Origin: Roseomonas aerilata DSM 19363
Lineage (GTDB): Bacteria; Pseudomonadota; Alphaproteobacteria; Acetobacterales; Acetobacteraceae
Direction: 5' to 3'
Assembly (NCBI RefSeq): GCF_000711725.1
Contig: NZ_JONP01000019.1
Span: 1 to 64,000 of the forward strand
DNA length: 64,000 bases
Every line of letters starts with the position of its first letter. Within the stretch, counting starts at the first letter, position 1. The translations under genes and the position numbers were made by a program. This document shows, in pieces, positions 17,567-25,836 of this stretch. The notes under the pieces were generated by a model. It ran no database searches and had not been told where the DNA came from. It was given only the letters and a program-made list of their open reading frames with translations.

Positions 17567-19162
17567 GTGACTGCTGTCGAGACCTCTCCCGGCACCGCCT
17601 CGCCCTCTTCCCTGTCATGGGACGCTGCCGGGCATTGGCGCGCCCTCATCGAGGAGGAAGCCTTCAGCCCAGCGCATCGGAGATCGCTGCCGGAGCAGAG
17701 CGAACTCGGTGCGGGCGGATATGGTCTTCTACCACATCGCTCTGTCCGGATTGCCGATCTTCCTGGGCAGGTCCTCCTGACAAACGACGTCGGTGAGTTC
17801 ATTTTCCTCACCGAGGAAGACGCATCGCTGCTCCGGGCCGGACGGCTCCCCACAGGGACGCCTGTCTACGATGATCTCCTCGCCCGCCACATGGTCCATG
17901 AGGGGCGCACGAACACCCCGGTCAGGCTGCTGGCGACGAAGCTCCGGACGCGGAAGGCTTTCCTGAGAGAAGGTCCCTCCCTCCACATTGTTGTTCCTAC
18001 GCTTCGGTGCGACCACTCCTGCCTCTACTGCCAAGTCTCCCGGCGGCGGGTCGACGAGCCGGGCTTCGAGATGTCCCCGAAGGACGCTCTTGCCGCAGTG
18101 GACCGCATCCTCGAAAGCGATGCCAACCACCTGACGGTGGAGTTCCAGGGTGGCGAGCCGCTACTCGCATTCGGCACGATCCGGCTGATGACGGAGGAGA
18201 TCGCACGCCGCGCCGCAACTGGTCGCGTCACCTTCTCGATGACGTCGACGCTCCATCACCTAACTCCGCAGATCGCCACCTTCCTGGCCGAGCACCGCTT
18301 CCAGATCTCGGCGTCCCTGGACGGCCTGTCGGACATCCATGACCTCAACCGGCCCGTGCCAGGAGGCATGTCCTTCCAGAAGACGGTGCAAGGCGTGGAC
18401 CTAGCTCGCCAGATCCTCGGATCGGGATCGGTCGCCGCGATCACGACGATTACCAGGCGTGCGCTGGCCTACCCGGAAGAAACCGTGGACACCCTTGTGG
18501 GGATGGGCTTCCGGTCCCTGTTCCTGCGGCCTATCAGCCCTTTCGGCTTCGCCAACCGGACGGCCCGTAGAACGGGCTATCCTGTCCAGGATTTCCTAGT
18601 CTTCTACAGGAGAGCACTGGCTCGAATTCTTGAACTGAACCAAGGCGGGATGGAGATCGAGGAGGCTTATGCAGCCATCCTCTTACGGCACATCCTCACG
18701 CCGTTTCATTCGGGTTATGTAGACCTGCGGTCACCCGCAGGTGCCGGGCTTTCGGTCCTAGTCTACGATTATGATGGCTCGGTCTACGCGTCCGACGAGG
18801 GGCGCATGCTGGGGGCAGTGGGTGATCGGACCTTTAGGATGGGTTCCGTCCAGGAGCCTCTGCCGACACTGATGACTTCCAGCGCGATACGGGAACTTGC
18901 TCGCGGTGGGATCGCCGAAGAGCAGCCCGGCTGTCGCGACTGCGCCTTCCTGCCCTACTGTGGGGCGGATCCCGTGCACCATCATGCTGTCCAAGGAGAC
19001 GTCGCGGCGGACCGGCTCTCCAGCGATTTCTGTCAGCGGCACACAGGCCTATTCGGCATGCTCTTCACCATGTTGGCGACTTCGGATGAGTGGACCAGGG
19101 ATGTCCTTCTCGGCTGGGCGACCGGGCAAGGTCACGGCGTGAAGCACGTAGCTGCGAGATGA
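17567..19162 (+). CDS. hxsB: His-Xaa-Ser system radical SAM maturase HxsB
   Basis: Radical SAM enzyme predicted to modify the His-Xaa-Ser repeats of HxsA. The radical SAM cluster motif is CDHSCLYC (CxxxCxxC), followed by VEFQGGEPLL (the GGEP SAM-binding motif). The C-terminus carries a SPASM-like cysteine set (GCRDCAFLPYCGADP and a later FCQRH). The N-terminal LLPHRSVRIADLPGQVLLTN and VGEFIFLTEED match the family's leader domain. Start uncertain: GTG 17567 is taken, while an in-frame GTG at 17483 would add 28 low-complexity residues. Its last bases overlap hxsC (ATGA), so the two are translationally coupled. Confidence 0.85.
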   Translation: MTAVETSPGTASPSSLSWDAAGHWRALIEEEAFSPAHRRSLPEQSELGAGGYGLLPHRSVRIADLPGQVLLTNDVGEFIFLTEEDASLLRAGRLPTGTPVYDDLLARHMVHEGRTNTPVRLLATKLRTRKAFLREGPSLHIVVPTLRCDHSCLYCQVSRRRVDEPGFEMSPKDALAAVDRILESDANHLTVEFQGGEPLLAFGTIRLMTEEIARRAATGRVTFSMTSTLHHLTPQIATFLAEHRFQISASLDGLSDIHDLNRPVPGGMSFQKTVQGVDLARQILGSGSVAAITTITRRALAYPEETVDTLVGMGFRSLFLRPISPFGFANRTARRTGYPVQDFLVFYRRALARILELNQGGMEIEEAYAAILLRHILTPFHSGYVDLRSPAGAGLSVLVYDYDGSVYASDEGRMLGAVGDRTFRMGSVQEPLPTLMTSSAIRELARGGIAEEQPGCRDCAFLPYCGADPVHHHAVQGDVAADRLSSDFCQRHTGLFGMLFTMLATSDEWTRDVLLGWATGQGHGVKHVAAR

Positions 19163-20364
19163 GCCTTCCGCTCCATACCTTCGCAACGCTCCAGGGTTTT
19201 GGTCCCCATGCGCGTCTCCTGAAGGCGCTCAGCCTTAGGGAAGCTCTAAAATCCTCCTTTCCGCCGCCCTCGGTCGCGGTGGACCTGCGCGACCCTGGAT
19301 TGGGGGACGTCGATCCGGCGGCATTGGCTGGCGCTGGTTACGGCGCCGTCGTGGGGATGCCTGGCCATGGCGCGGCATCGGCTGCAGCGGGCCTGCCACT
19401 GGTGCATTCCCTCCGCCGGGATGATGTCGTCGCGCCAGGAGATGTCGTCCGGGTCGAACCCAAGGGCTCCCGCATTTCCGTCCTCTACCGGCGGGGAGCG
19501 AACTCGAACTCCCTGTTTGTCACCGAGCGCTGCAACAGCCTCTGCCTTATGTGCAGCCAGCCGCCGCGCCCGGATGACGATGGGTGGCGCCTAGATGAAC
19601 TGATTGATTTGGTGGGCCTCATCGATCCTGACCTGTCGATGCTGGGCGTCACCGGCGGTGAGCCGACACTCCTAGGCCGAGGCCTGACCCGGCTTCTCGA
19701 AGCAACCAGGGCGAAGCTGCCGTCTACCCGCCTCCACATTCTTTCGAATGGGCGCCTCTTCCACGACGCCCAGTTGGTTGAACGGATGGCTGCCGCGGTG
19801 GGAAGGGCGACCTGGGCCATCCCGCTCTACGCGGATATCGCACGCGTGCATGACCATGTCGTTCAAGCACCAGAGGCCTTTGAGGAGACCCTGGAAGGCA
19901 TTCACAACCTGGCCGAACACGGACATGCCATAGAGGTCCGCTTCGTGGCCCACGCCCTCACTGTTCCCAGGCTGCAGGGTCTCGCCGAGTTCATCTGGCG
20001 TAACCTGCCCTTCGTTGAGCATGTCGCCCTGATGGGTCTGGAGCCGATGGGCTTCACCCGTCGTAACCGGGACGTCCTGTGGATCGATCCCGCGGAAGCC
20101 GGGAAGGCCGTGGCCAATGCGGCCGAGTACTTGGCCCGGCGGGGCATGACGGTGTCGATCTATAACACGCCCTTGTGCCTACTACCCAAAGTGGCCTGGC
20201 CCCTCGCACGCCGGAGCATTAGCGACTGGAAACAGGACTATGCCCCGGAGTGCGAGCCCTGCTCGATGCGGGATGGCTGCTCCGGCTTCTTCTCGTCGGC
20301 CGACCTCTCTTGGAGAGGCAAGGACATCCGCCCGATCCGGGATCATGAGGTGATGACTGTATGA
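19159..20364 (+). CDS. hxsC: His-Xaa-Ser system radical SAM maturase HxsC
   Basis: 401 residues from ATG 19159, which overlaps the hxsB stop. The radical SAM motif is CNSLCLMC, with GVTGGEPTLLG as the GGE motif and HILSNGRLF as a later core strand. The C-terminal PECEPCSMRDGCSGFF supplies further cysteines. HxsB and HxsC always occur together in this system and are presumed to act jointly on HxsA peptides; the chemistry is not established. The N-terminal 110 residues are a leader-like domain without cysteines. The gene ends in a four-base overlap with hxsA. A longer in-frame start at 19090 inside hxsB is unlikely. Confidence 0.88.
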   Translation: MSLPLHTFATLQGFGPHARLLKALSLREALKSSFPPPSVAVDLRDPGLGDVDPAALAGAGYGAVVGMPGHGAASAAAGLPLVHSLRRDDVVAPGDVVRVEPKGSRISVLYRRGANSNSLFVTERCNSLCLMCSQPPRPDDDGWRLDELIDLVGLIDPDLSMLGVTGGEPTLLGRGLTRLLEATRAKLPSTRLHILSNGRLFHDAQLVERMAAAVGRATWAIPLYADIARVHDHVVQAPEAFEETLEGIHNLAEHGHAIEVRFVAHALTVPRLQGLAEFIWRNLPFVEHVALMGLEPMGFTRRNRDVLWIDPAEAGKAVANAAEYLARRGMTVSIYNTPLCLLPKVAWPLARRSISDWKQDYAPECEPCSMRDGCSGFFSSADLSWRGKDIRPIRDHEVMTV

Positions 20365-20993
20365 GTGAGCATCCCAAGAGAACGGGTTCACTAGCCAAGT
20401 TCTTTTACAAGATGCTGCCAGGTCTGGCGGTGGCACCCTTGGGAGGGCCTGACATCGCAGCGGCTGACGTTCCCTCTGTCACCGTTCCACCCGATGAAGG
20501 CGCCCGGCGTCCGTTCGTAATGGAGCGGACGACATACGCGGACGGGCCAGAACTTTACGCGGGCCATAGTAGCCACCGCAGTCATTCGAGCCACCGTAGC
20601 CATAGCAGTCACTACTCGGGTTCCGGATCGAGCGGCTATAGCTACTCGCCGTCACCCTCCTACACGCCTCCTCCCTCCTACTCGCCGCCGTCCCCCCCTC
20701 CTGCGGCGAACACGCAACCTGCTGCTCCAAGCGGCTCCACCACCCCTCAGCGAGCGGCACCGTCCCAGCCGTCGCAACCATCTCGGGACGACACGTGCAC
20801 AACGGGCGGCCTCGTCATGGCGATGCGGGTGCAGGTCGAGCTGCGAGCACGAAATCTCTATTTCGGCACGATCGACGGCATTATGAACTCGGGAACGACA
20901 TCAGCTCTCCGGCAGTTTCAGCGCAGTAGAGGCCTGCGCGAGAGCGGGGTGATGGACAATGCAACACTCGGGGCACTGGGCATCACGTGCTGA
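20361..20993 (+). CDS. hxsA: His-Xaa-Ser repeat protein HxsA
   Basis: 210-residue substrate of the system. Residues about 69-87 hold the repeat GHSSHRSHSSHRSHSSHYSG (register of His-Xaa-Ser triplets), then a Ser/Tyr/Pro-rich stretch (SYSPSPSYTPPPSYSPPS). The C-terminal 65 residues look like a peptidoglycan-binding domain (MRVQVELRARNLYFGTIDGI, ALRQFQRSRGLRESGVMD). This order matches the described HxsA architecture. The N-terminal MSEHPKRTGSLAKFFYKMLP with a following hydrophobic stretch suggests export. ATG 20361 overlaps the hxsC stop, so maturases and substrate are made together. Likely cell-envelope associated, which is an inference. Confidence 0.88.
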   Translation: MSEHPKRTGSLAKFFYKMLPGLAVAPLGGPDIAAADVPSVTVPPDEGARRPFVMERTTYADGPELYAGHSSHRSHSSHRSHSSHYSGSGSSGYSYSPSPSYTPPPSYSPPSPPPAANTQPAAPSGSTTPQRAAPSQPSQPSRDDTCTTGGLVMAMRVQVELRARNLYFGTIDGIMNSGTTSALRQFQRSRGLRESGVMDNATLGALGITC

Positions 20994-22717
20994 CCCCGCC
21001 TAACCACCGGCCGACGCGGCTCCGAGTAGCTCGTAGCATCACCGTCCTGTTTTCCGTGTTGTGCTTAACCCTCGCTGCAGCGTGCATGGGCATCAATTAT
21101 CTCGCTTGGGAAACCCCGAGCAGGCGGTCGGTCGTCACTGCGAGTGTTCAAAATCCCTTGACCAGCTTTTCGTCATTAATCGATGTCGGTCGCAGCGAGA
21201 TCTGGACGGAAGGTGGCGTAATCATCCAAGCCCTAGACGCATGCACTGCTGAGCAATGCGGACAATTTGACGTCTTAGGCATTCTTCCCAAGGTTATTCT
21301 TCGCGAACCATCCAGCCCGGAGTTGGGTGGCGCTGCACTGGTTGCGAACCCCGCAGCCCTGATCCGGATCGGGGAGGCGTGCTTCGAAGAGGCAATCCGC
21401 CCGATAGCTATGAGCGAGATTAGGGAGGAAGTTCCCGGGTGGGTTTCGGCGATCGTGGCCGACGCCATCACAGTCTCCGCAGTTAGCAGAGGATCCCTCC
21501 TTCCCAGCGAGGTCGCTGCCCTCGGGCTAGTCATAGCAATTGTGCTTCTCCTAATGGTGGTCCGCTTGCGAGCCTTGGCGGCACAGATCGAAAGGAGGCC
21601 TCCAGATCTCCCTGACAAGCCACCTGCCGATCTGCTCCGCCAAGTAGCAAGAGCTGAGAACGAGGAGGCTCGTGCCCGCGACGCCCATGCATCTGCTCTC
21701 AATGCAAAGGAGATGGCCCAGGCACAGGGAGACGATGCCTCCTGGAAGGACCTGATACCTGGCGTCCGTGCATTAAAGGATCGTTGGGCACGGCAAGCCT
21801 GTGAGCAGAGCGAGCAACGTTTGATCGCTGCCTCCAGGGAAGTCGATGCAGCAGTGCGTGCGCACCAGGCCGCCGACGGAGCAGTTCAGGCTTGGCTGAC
21901 GCGTCGGAACGAGGAGCAGCGTTGCCTGGAAGTCCGGTTCGCGAACCGGTACGGCAAGGCTCGCCGGACCGGCGTGGTCACAGCTTCGCTTGCTGGGATG
22001 ACCACAGCTCTTCTGCTAATTGTCACTGCTGGTGTTCCGGTGCCCTTTTGGGGAGAGGCAGCATCTTCCGTGCTGAAGCCCGACAGCGCACTTCAGTCAG
22101 CACTGGAGGCTCACCCCGAGCTCGTTCGAGTTTTTGCTCATCACTGTGGAATTACACCACACCCTGATCCAGGAGAGGTCAGGCCCCAACTCGTTAGCTT
22201 TACCAATACGCTCAGCCCGCCCGATAACAGCAGCAACGACGACCGTCAGCCAACCAATCGGCTACCGAACTGCACTGTAGGCAAAGCCTGTGGAATGAGC
22301 TGCATTCCTCAAGACCGTGTCTGCCGGGTTGGCATGACTGGGCCGGGCCTCGCTTGCGGACAAGGATGGATCGCCGCCAATAAGGTTTGTCGAATCGAGG
22401 TGGTGGCTAACCGCCCATCGCCATCCACTTCGTCATCCCAAGGGGCCATACCTGCCGGAGCACCGTCACCTTTCAGTGCATCCGGCAGCACCTCCACAGC
22501 TCCCCCACTGCTGCCAATAGTACCTCAGGTAGGTAGCCAGCCTCCCTTCTCGTCGACCACGACGAGGCCGAGCGAACGCTACATCGATTCGTACACCCGT
22601 CGCGATGGGACGCGAGTTGAAGGCTACTATCGTACGCTTCCAAACAGTACGCGAGATGACAACTATTCGCGGCGGGGGAATACCAATCCACACACTGGGT
22701 CTTCCGGAAAACGGTGA
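20987..22717 (+). CDS. Membrane protein co-transcribed with hxsA
   Basis: 576 residues from GTG 20987, overlapping the hxsA stop, so it belongs to the hxs operon. Predicted membrane helices lie near residues 15-35, 180-198 (ALGLVIAIVLLLMVVRL) and 338-358 (ASLAGMTTALLLIVTAGVPV). Between the last two is a long charged helical region, probably a coiled coil. The C-terminal part is exposed: a Cys-rich CTVGKACGMSCIPQDRVC motif, a second Cys pair, then Ser/Pro linkers, ending RDGTRVEGYYRTLPNSTRDD, a tail seen in many small bacterial exported proteins. Not a known Hxs component. A partner or anchor for HxsA is plausible but unproven. Confidence 0.7.
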   Translation: MLTPPNHRPTRLRVARSITVLFSVLCLTLAAACMGINYLAWETPSRRSVVTASVQNPLTSFSSLIDVGRSEIWTEGGVIIQALDACTAEQCGQFDVLGILPKVILREPSSPELGGAALVANPAALIRIGEACFEEAIRPIAMSEIREEVPGWVSAIVADAITVSAVSRGSLLPSEVAALGLVIAIVLLLMVVRLRALAAQIERRPPDLPDKPPADLLRQVARAENEEARARDAHASALNAKEMAQAQGDDASWKDLIPGVRALKDRWARQACEQSEQRLIAASREVDAAVRAHQAADGAVQAWLTRRNEEQRCLEVRFANRYGKARRTGVVTASLAGMTTALLLIVTAGVPVPFWGEAASSVLKPDSALQSALEAHPELVRVFAHHCGITPHPDPGEVRPQLVSFTNTLSPPDNSSNDDRQPTNRLPNCTVGKACGMSCIPQDRVCRVGMTGPGLACGQGWIAANKVCRIEVVANRPSPSTSSSQGAIPAGAPSPFSASGSTSTAPPLLPIVPQVGSQPPFSSTTTRPSERYIDSYTRRDGTRVEGYYRTLPNSTRDDNYSRRGNTNPHTGSSGKR

Positions 22718-22947
22718 TCGGCAGCTGCCGTGTCGAATTGCGGTTCCAAAAAACCGCTATTTGCGGCCGTGCCTCGAAGCCATGCCCCATGTTGCCCGGA
22801 TGTAGCGGCCGCCCAGTCCTGGGACGGCGTCCAGGCCCGCGGACGGGCGCTCGAACTCGTTGGCATGACCAAAACCTACCTGGATGCGCACCGAGCCTCC
22901 ATTTGAGGTAGTCACGACTGGCAGAACAAAGCATGCGCGACTACCCT

Positions 22948-22967
22948 CCCCGGCGTCGAAGCCGGGG
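22948..22967 (+). terminator. GC-rich hairpin downstream of the hxs operon
   Basis: CCCCGGC and GCCGGGG form a perfect 7-base stem with loop GTCGAA. No T-tract follows, so it is a weak candidate for transcription termination. It also sits six bases before one possible start (22974) of the next gene and could instead affect that gene's translation. Confidence 0.35.
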
Positions 22968-22973
22968 AATCGG

Positions 22974-23288
22974 ATGGCAGCCAACACCAGCCCATGGAAG
23001 GCGAGGCAGGAGGTGATGGCATCTGCGCTCGTGGACTTCATCACTAGGTGGGAGCTGCACATCGACTGCGGCGCCCCTGGCTGCCAACGCGGCCGCCGAA
23101 TTCCGATGAGGCAGGTAGAGGCCTACGGCCGATCTTTGGGCATCGCGACAGTGGCAGAGATGACCCGCCGGTTGCGCTGCAATGAGTGCGGTCAGTTGCC
23201 AGAAGAGGCCGCCCTTGTTTTGCCGCCAGACGTCCCTCGACGGCGCACGGTGTTCGTCCCACTGGCTGGCAAGGGTGTCCCTCCCTGA
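22974..23288 (+). CDS. Small zinc-ribbon-like protein
   Basis: About 104 residues from ATG 22974, or 90 from ATG 23016. The second start has AGGAGG only two bases away, so neither is ideal. Four cysteines in two pairs are visible: HIDCGAPGCQRGR and RLRCNECGQLP. They have the spacing of a zinc ribbon and are followed by an EEAALVLPPDVP tail. This resembles small uncharacterised alphaproteobacterial proteins with the pattern RLRC..CG..P, probably nucleic-acid or protein binding. Function unknown. Same strand as the hxs operon but about 250 bases away. Confidence 0.6.
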   Translation: MAANTSPWKARQEVMASALVDFITRWELHIDCGAPGCQRGRRIPMRQVEAYGRSLGIATVAEMTRRLRCNECGQLPEEAALVLPPDVPRRRTVFVPLAGKGVPP

Positions 23289-23311
23289 TAACAGCAGGCT
23301 CTCGCCATCCC

Positions 23312-23755
23312 TCAGCCCTTTGGGTTCCATCCGAACCCAAGGGCCACCCACCTCAACGCGTATCCCAGGGCAGCTACAGCAAGCGGCGGGAGACAGGAAA
23401 TCATCAATGCAAAGTTCAAGGCTTTCCAACGTGCGGCTGAGATCTCAGCTGCACGAGGGGCGGCCCGATCGCGTTCGAAGGCGACTGCCCAGGCATCCAG
23501 ATCTGCCCTCGAGATCTCACGGGCGGCGTAGACATAGACCTTGTTGCTGAACTCGATTTCCGTTGTGGTGTCCACGACGGCACGCCCTGGCCAGTCAGCT
23601 AGCCGCACCGCCCCCGGAGGCCAAGACCGCAGGGAGTAGTAGTGCGCCTGGATGTAGGGGTTGGTCACCTGACTACCTAACACCAGGGCGATGAAGCCAA
23701 CCCACAAAACGGAAGCCACGATCCACAACCTCACTAGGCCACGCCAGACAGTCAT
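23312..23755 (-). CDS. Hypothetical two-pass membrane protein
   Basis: 147 residues from ATG 23755. Two hydrophobic helices: residues about 8-28 (LWIVASVLWVGFIALVLG) and about 113-135 (LNFALMISCLPPLAVAALGY). A polar domain of about 80 residues between them (FSNKVYVYAAREISRADLDA) is probably periplasmic. The layout matches a group of small uncharacterised proteobacterial inner-membrane proteins that often begin RL.VV.S..W. No catalytic motif. Convergent with the zinc-ribbon gene. Function unknown. Confidence 0.7.
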   Translation of the reverse strand: MTVWRGLVRLWIVASVLWVGFIALVLGSQVTNPYIQAHYYSLRSWPPGAVRLADWPGRAVVDTTTEIEFSNKVYVYAAREISRADLDAWAVAFERDRAAPRAAEISAARWKALNFALMISCLPPLAVAALGYALRWVALGFGWNPKG

Positions 23756-23793
23756 GAGGGCTCCACAGGGCGATAAGATGGAAGGGGCGAGGG

Positions 23794-24285
23794 CTACGAC
23801 ACCCTACTCCAGGCCGAAATGGACAGATGCCTAGCCAGTGTCCATCTCGACGTCCGTGGGCTCAAGCAGGTGCGGCGCCTCCATCGGAGCTTGTGCGCAG
23901 ATCCTGTGTAGGTCGCCATACTAGAGACGGTGATGTCTCTGACGTAGGCTGTGAAGGCCTCTCCCCGCTTCTTCTTGCGCAAGAGCAACGGGCGCCATCC
24001 GGTAGATCGCCTTTCGACCAAGGCACTCGCCACGTAGGCTTCAAACAGATGTTTCAGAATCCGCGAGCGGTACAGGCGTTAGCCGTCCGCCGATGCAAGA
24101 CAGCTCCTCGGAGCTGGGATACTACCGGTCGCGAAAGGGCAGCCGTGCCCCATTCCGTAGATGAGCCTGCCGCAGGCCGTGCAGCCATTCACGAGATTGG
24201 TTCCGCTGTTGGTGAGAGGCTTGCCCCAGGCCATCGGCTCGCTGCAGGTGCTGCAATGCGCGAGCAGGGTGTGAAGTCTTTCCGA
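23794..24285 (-). pseudogene. Possible decayed zinc-ribbon gene with in-frame stop
   Basis: One reverse-strand frame reads HCSTCSEPMAWGKPL, then NGCTACGRLIYGMGHGCPFA (two CxxC pairs), then a TAA at 24079-24081. It resumes in the same frame with RILKHLFEAYVASALVERRS and RPLLLRKKKRGEAFTAYVRD before stopping at 23794. No start codon precedes the first part. The paired cysteines and natural composition suggest a dead gene. Family not recognised. The rest of 23756-24474 holds nothing I can support. Confidence 0.35.
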
Positions 24286-24474
24286 TCAACACTGAAACCC
24301 GTGCGGGATTTGCCCGCGCCATTGTAGGAAGGCAGCCTCCTGGCTCATGTCCTGGACACTCAGAAAACTTGGAATGGAGACGACGGCAACGGCAAGCTCG
24401 ATCATGACGAACACCCCGGCTCAGGTCAGCCCGTCGGCGACGGCTCCCAATTTCATGGCTGTGCCGCAGCGCTC

Positions 24475-25836
24475 CTACCCACCGACGATGCGCATCGTCG
24501 CGCGCGGCACCCCTACGGGCGTGATCGAATAGCTGGCGATCGCCCTGGGATAGGCGGACACGCTGACACCGTCGCGCTTTGCCGGTTGAAACCGCCACCG
24601 GAATGCCGCCAGCCTGGCAGCATCGTCCAGCCTTCCAAAACCCGACGACCGATCTACGTCAACCACGATGACGCGGCCATCCTCTGCGACCCTCAAGGCT
24701 AGGCCCACCTCTCCAACCTCGCCGGATCGGCGGGATACATCGGGATAGCTTGGTTGGACGAGCGGCTCGATCAGTGTGGCCGGAGAACTTTGGCCTCCTG
24801 TCATCAGGGCACGGGCACCCGGCAGCGTAGGCGGAGCGGCCCGCGGACGCTCAGCGAAGGCAATAATTTCCATCCAGGTGCCGACGCTGCGCGTCATCGT
24901 CCGCCGATGCACCGAAGGGATCAGGCCTTCCGAGGCGAACTGTCGAAAGGCTTGGAGGCGTTGCTCCTGGTTATATGCACGGAAGAAATCTAGGGGTTCG
25001 GCACCTGGCATCTTCCGAAGAAAGGCATCGTGCATACCGGATGCCGCGAGATCCAGTGCACCGCACGCTTCAAAGGACCAGCGCACCTGGGCGCGAGTGA
25101 GGTGGGGTGGACGCCGCTCGGCCCAGCACTCCTGCAGGCGCGTAGTCAAGCCGACCATACCTGTCTCGCGGTAGATGATGTCGAAGAGTTCGACGCCACG
25201 GGCGATGGCGGTTTCGGACGGACGAGTCGTCCCGGTGTCCGAGGCCGGGATGTCCGCGCTCCCTGGCTGGATGCCTTCCGGGATCACCGGCTGGGACGCC
25301 GAAAGGCTCGTCGCGAAGAGCCACATGTCCCGGGCGTCGGCATCCACGACTGCGGCGGTCGACCAGGCCGCGCGGTTCGTCGACCCGTTCGGCAGGCGGC
25401 GGTCAACATCGAGCGCGTAGCGACCCAGCCGATGGAGCCAGTCCATGGCCCGGGAGCGCCGGATGACCCGGGTCTGGCCCGCTGCATCGGCGGCGCCGGA
25501 CCGGGCGACCTCGACGACCAGCGCACCATCCCGTCCGCCGACGTTAGGATCGGCACCCCGGCGGAGCAGCGTGAGACCGAGGTCCAAGCAGTTCAGGCGC
25601 TGGGCAACGTACAGGGGCGTCCAGAGCACCCCGTCGACGAAGGGGCCGATTGACAGGCGATCCGCCGGAACGGACGGCAGGGCTGCGGCAAGGGCAGGAC
25701 AGGAGCCGCAAGCCTCGGGGGCTGCGGTGAGGTCGCACGCGGCCGGTCGGCCTTGGGCGCGTTGCGGCTGCGCACCCGCACCGCTGGCCAAAAGCAGACC
25801 GAAACCTGCGGCCAGGACGACGGCAGCGCGCCTCAC
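24475..25836 (-). CDS. Exported protein with ankyrin-like segment and TonB C-terminal domain
   Basis: 453 residues from GTG 25836, overlapping the stop of the upstream protease gene (GTGA). Signal peptide MRRAAVVLAAGFGLLLASGAGA. Residues 55-95 resemble an ankyrin-type unit (TPLYVAQRLNCLDLGLTLLR followed by RGADPN). The last 100 residues fit a TonB C-terminal domain: PSYPDVSRRSGEVGEVGLAL, then VDVDRSSGFGRLDDAARLAA and WRFQPA. Without an N-terminal TonB anchor or Pro-rich spacer, it is better read as a periplasmic TonB-C-like protein than as an energy transducer. Role unknown, but it is translationally coupled to the S1C protease. Confidence 0.75.
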   Translation of the reverse strand: MRRAAVVLAAGFGLLLASGAGAQPQRAQGRPAACDLTAAPEACGSCPALAAALPSVPADRLSIGPFVDGVLWTPLYVAQRLNCLDLGLTLLRRGADPNVGGRDGALVVEVARSGAADAAGQTRVIRRSRAMDWLHRLGRYALDVDRRLPNGSTNRAAWSTAAVVDADARDMWLFATSLSASQPVIPEGIQPGSADIPASDTGTTRPSETAIARGVELFDIIYRETGMVGLTTRLQECWAERRPPHLTRAQVRWSFEACGALDLAASGMHDAFLRKMPGAEPLDFFRAYNQEQRLQAFRQFASEGLIPSVHRRTMTRSVGTWMEIIAFAERPRAAPPTLPGARALMTGGQSSPATLIEPLVQPSYPDVSRRSGEVGEVGLALRVAEDGRVIVVDVDRSSGFGRLDDAARLAAFRWRFQPAKRDGVSVSAYPRAIASYSITPVGVPRATMRIVGG

